Made by a program: the position numbers and the translations under genes. Under the pieces are notes generated by a model. That model was not told the DNA's origin. It did no database searches and saw nothing but the letters and a program-made list of their open reading frames with translations. From the NCBI RefSeq assembly GCF_000152745.1, contig NZ_CH672428.1, positions 1,567,251 to 1,631,250 on the forward strand: a stretch of DNA of 64,000 nucleotides, read 5' to 3'. This document shows, piece after piece, positions 61,738 through 64,000 of this stretch. Numbering within the stretch: position 1 is the first letter of the stretch; every line of letters starts with the position of its first letter. Origin of the DNA: Oceanicaulis sp. HTCC2633 (GTDB lineage Bacteria; Pseudomonadota; Alphaproteobacteria; Caulobacterales; Maricaulaceae).

Positions 61738-63639
61738 TCAGCTGCGCCTGAGGCTGCGCCAGAGCAGTCGCGCGGGGTGAAGACTTGCCAGACCGGCCCG
61801 CTCGATCGGGGATGGTTCATTGCAGAGCGCGCTGACGAGGGATTCGGCGAGGAGCGGCGCGTGTGCGAAGCCGCGCGCCCCGAAACCGCCTAGGACAAAC
61901 AGCGAGGACGGCTCAAGGTCGTCCCGGGCCGGCATCGGTCCACCCTTGGCGTGACCCCGCCAGAGTTCTTCATACCCCTCGGCCGGCAAGGGCCCTGTCA
62001 TCGGCAACCGATCCGCTACCGCCGCTCGCACGCCAGCCCAGCCCTCTTGCAGGCGATCAAGCTCAACCGGTCCGCCCGGCGCCGTACGGGCCAGCTGCCG
62101 GAGGGCGATTTCCGCATCCTCCAGCAGGCCGGCATCGGCGCCCTTTTCATGGGTCGCCCCGATCATCAGCCGCCCGTCCAGACGCGCGGCGTATCCGCCC
62201 CAGGCGGCTGGCGCCCGCAGATCAAAACCGCTCTCGAACAGCCCCACCTGTCCCGCGGTGGGTTCGAGGGTCAGCCCCCGCCCGGACAGAAGGGCATGCT
62301 GGGCCCATCCGCCTGCGAAGATCACCCCGGCATAAGGGCCAAAGCGCTCGCCGGTTCCGGCCTGAAGACGCCAGCCATCGTCTCTCCGCGCCAGAAGCTC
62401 CACGCGGACATCGTGTGCGGTAGCATTGCGCGCCAGCGCCGGGACCAGCCGCTCGGGCCGGATCTGCCCGGCGCTCGCCATCCACAGCGCCCCCGCCTCA
62501 CCGCCGAGGCCGCAACGCCGCGCCGCGTCGGAAGGCGACAGAAACTCAAAGCCGTCATCAAGCGCCTGCGCCAGGGAAAACAGACGCTCGGCGCCTTTGG
62601 CGTCAGGAGCGAGACGCGCAACCCCGGTGGGTTCAAAGCCATCCAGATCGCGATAGAGCGTGCGGGCATAGTCAAACGCCGCCAGCAAGGCGCGGTTATG
62701 GGGTCGATCCCCCAGCTCCAGCCGTGGCGTCAGAAGACCACGCGGCGCACCGGACGCGCCTGAAGCCCAGCCGCCCTCGGCGAAGACATCGACGCTGCGT
62801 CCCCTCAGGGCGAAGGCGTGAACAAGGCTGGCCGCGGCGATGCCGCCGCCGATGATCGCGATGGGGCCCTCAAGCGGTTGCGCTGACGGAAAGGGCGTTG
62901 GCGACTCCTCGGCCGGCGCTCCTTCATAGATCGCCTCAAGCCGTTCGCGCTTGCGCCCGAAGCCGGGCTTCTTCTCGACCTTGAAGCCCGCCGCTGCGAG
63001 ACCGCGCCTAACCGCGCCCGCCACCGTGAAGGTGACCGCCGGAGCGCCGGGCGCGCTCAAGCGCGCCAGCTCCGTGAAGACATTCGTGTCCCACATGTCG
63101 GGGTTCCTGGCGGGGGCGAAACCATCAAGGAACCAGGCGTCCGCCTTGAAATCCATGTTCGGCAGCGCGCTCTCTGCCAGATCATGAAAGACGGTCAGCA
63201 TGACCCGTCCGCCCTCGAAAACACGCCGGTGCGGACCTTTGTGAGGGCTCGGCCACACCTCTGTCAGTTGCGCGCTCAAAGCCGCAAGCTCGGGGAAAGC
63301 CGACAGCGCCCGTTCCGCATCCGCTTGCCGGAGCGGGAAGCCTTCAATGCTGACGAAATGAAGCTGCGCATCAGACGGCGCGGTCTTGAGGAACAGATCC
63401 CACAGCGCCAGAAAGTTCAGCCCGGTGCCAAAGCCCAGCTCGGCCACCACGGTCGGGCGGCCCCTGGCGAAGCGCTCAGGGAAGTTGGCAGCCTTGAGAA
63501 AGACCGAGCGGGTTTCCGCCAGGCCATCCTCGGCGGAGAAATAGACATCGCCCGCATCCAGAGCGACCGGGCCGGTTGCGGTCCAGTCAATCCGGGCATG
63601 GGGGCGCTTCAGGGCGTAAGGATCAGGGTGTTCAGACAT
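61738..63639 (-). CDS. mnmC: Bifunctional tRNA mnm5s2U biosynthesis protein MnmC
   Basis: 633 residues from the ATG at 63639. The N-terminal SAM methyltransferase (VAELGFGTGLNFLALWDLF, KADAWFLDGFAPARNPDMW) is fused to an FAD oxidoreductase (IAIIGGGIAAASLVHAFALR). Its C-terminal end is LFVLGGFGARGFAHAPLLAE. It finishes modification of the wobble uridine in certain tRNAs: the oxidoreductase removes carboxymethyl and the methylase adds methyl. The full fusion and normal length indicate an intact gene. It lies downstream of motA on the same strand. Confidence 0.95.
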   Translation of the reverse strand: MSEHPDPYALKRPHARIDWTATGPVALDAGDVYFSAEDGLAETRSVFLKAANFPERFARGRPTVVAELGFGTGLNFLALWDLFLKTAPSDAQLHFVSIEGFPLRQADAERALSAFPELAALSAQLTEVWPSPHKGPHRRVFEGGRVMLTVFHDLAESALPNMDFKADAWFLDGFAPARNPDMWDTNVFTELARLSAPGAPAVTFTVAGAVRRGLAAAGFKVEKKPGFGRKRERLEAIYEGAPAEESPTPFPSAQPLEGPIAIIGGGIAAASLVHAFALRGRSVDVFAEGGWASGASGAPRGLLTPRLELGDRPHNRALLAAFDYARTLYRDLDGFEPTGVARLAPDAKGAERLFSLAQALDDGFEFLSPSDAARRCGLGGEAGALWMASAGQIRPERLVPALARNATAHDVRVELLARRDDGWRLQAGTGERFGPYAGVIFAGGWAQHALLSGRGLTLEPTAGQVGLFESGFDLRAPAAWGGYAARLDGRLMIGATHEKGADAGLLEDAEIALRQLARTAPGGPVELDRLQEGWAGVRAAVADRLPMTGPLPAEGYEELWRGHAKGGPMPARDDLEPSSLFVLGGFGARGFAHAPLLAESLVSALCNEPSPIERAGLASLHPARLLWRSLRRS

Positions 63640-63643
63640 GACA

Positions 63644-63676
63644 GCGCCCGCCTTGGCCAAAGACCAGGGCGGGCGC
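63644..63676 (-). terminator. GC-rich hairpin between motA and mnmC
   Basis: GCGCCCGCC and GGCGGGCGC form a perfect 9-base-pair stem with a 15-base loop in the 69-base gap. There is no T-tract, so it is a weak terminator or an mRNA structure just before the mnmC start. Confidence 0.35.
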
Positions 63677-63708
63677 AAGGGGAAATGTCAAATGCGCTGC
63701 GCGAGCGA

Positions 63709-64000
63709 TTAGATCGTCGGCGCGTTGGAGCTGGCCTCTTCAAGCTCGGCGAAGCTCGGCTGGAAGCTGCTCGGCACATTGCCGCGGCCGATCTCGACGG
63801 AGATCTGGGCGGCGTTGCCATGCAGGTGCGCCACGAGCACAGCCTGGATGATCTTGTAGAAGGCGCCCTCTTCTTCGTAGATCTCGTTCAGGCGCGCCGC
63901 GAACGGGCCCACCAGGCCATAGGCCAGGAACACGCCGAGGAAGGTCCCCACCAGAGCCGAGCCGATCTTGGCGCCGAGCACGGTCGGCGGCGAGTCGATC
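63709..64000 (-). CDS. motA: Flagellar motor stator protein MotA, C-terminal fragment
   Basis: The last ~97 residues of a leftward gene whose start lies beyond the right edge. PPTVLGAKIGSALVGTFLG, FLAYGLVGPFAARLNEIYEE and then KIIQAVLVAHLHGNAAQISV match the final membrane helices and cytoplasmic end of MotA. It forms the proton channel of the flagellar stator with MotB. The ASSNAPTI tail is common in alphaproteobacterial MotA. Only the 3' part is visible, but the match is strong. Confidence 0.93.
   Translation of the reverse strand, partial: IDSPPTVLGAKIGSALVGTFLGVFLAYGLVGPFAARLNEIYEEEGAFYKIIQAVLVAHLHGNAAQISVEIGRGNVPSSFQPSFAELEEASSNAPTI

Overview
The window is chromosomal DNA from a GC-rich alphaproteobacterium. 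A stalked or prosthecate marine lineage such as the Hyphomonadaceae/Maricaulaceae fits best: there is a CpdR-type response regulator next to an N-formylglutamate amidohydrolase, a fused CysN-CysC, a large TonB-dependent receptor, flagellar motA, and many surface-glycan genes. This placement is inference from gene content; no rRNA is present. I saw no insertion sequence, prophage, CRISPR array or replication origin.

Layout. 0-13.4 kb is a surface-polysaccharide island. It holds the glmM 3' end, two GT2 glycosyltransferases, a tightly coupled leftward operon (coiled-coil protein, methyltransferase-like/coiled-coil protein, sulfotransferase, exostosin-type transferase, FkbM methyltransferase), gmd-fcl for GDP-L-fucose, a second exostosin-like protein and two more sulfotransferases. 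13.4-26.6 kb is a complete type II secretion system in two arms, gspG-H and gspE-F leftward and gspJ-K-L-M-C-D-O-I rightward. A gene for a secreted, lysine- and histidine-free 489-residue protein lies inside the leftward arm. 26.6-30.3 kb carries FkbM, Wzt and Wzm (ABC polysaccharide export) and a DegT aminotransferase. 30.5-34.3 kb is cysD-cysNC facing cysQ, for PAPS synthesis and PAP clearance. 34.4-46 kb supplies sugar precursors: galU, glmS, ugd, a phosphomannomutase/phosphoglucomutase, a Gfo/Idh/MocA oxidoreductase, kdsD and rfbCBDA.

46-64 kb is mostly housekeeping: gpmA, a reductase-less RibD, a pentapeptide-repeat protein, NAD synthetase, Hsp20, a methyltransferase-like lipoprotein, hisN, a XRE regulator, N-formylglutamate amidohydrolase, cpdR, two proteins of unknown function, a TonB receptor, tRNA-Val(GAC), a WecG/TagA glycosyltransferase, mnmC and the 3' end of motA.

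How the genes fit together. Nucleotide sugars (UDP-Glc, UDP-GlcA, GlcNAc precursors, GDP-fucose, dTDP-rhamnose, Kdo precursor) feed glycosyltransferases and a Wzm-Wzt exporter. PAPS from CysD/CysNC can feed three sulfotransferases, with CysQ removing inhibitory PAP. The simplest reading is a sulfated, methylated surface polysaccharide, possibly length-controlled by the methyltransferase/coiled-coil protein in a WbdD-like way. The T2SS embedded in the island may export the unusual secreted protein encoded within it. Both links are inference from sequence and position.
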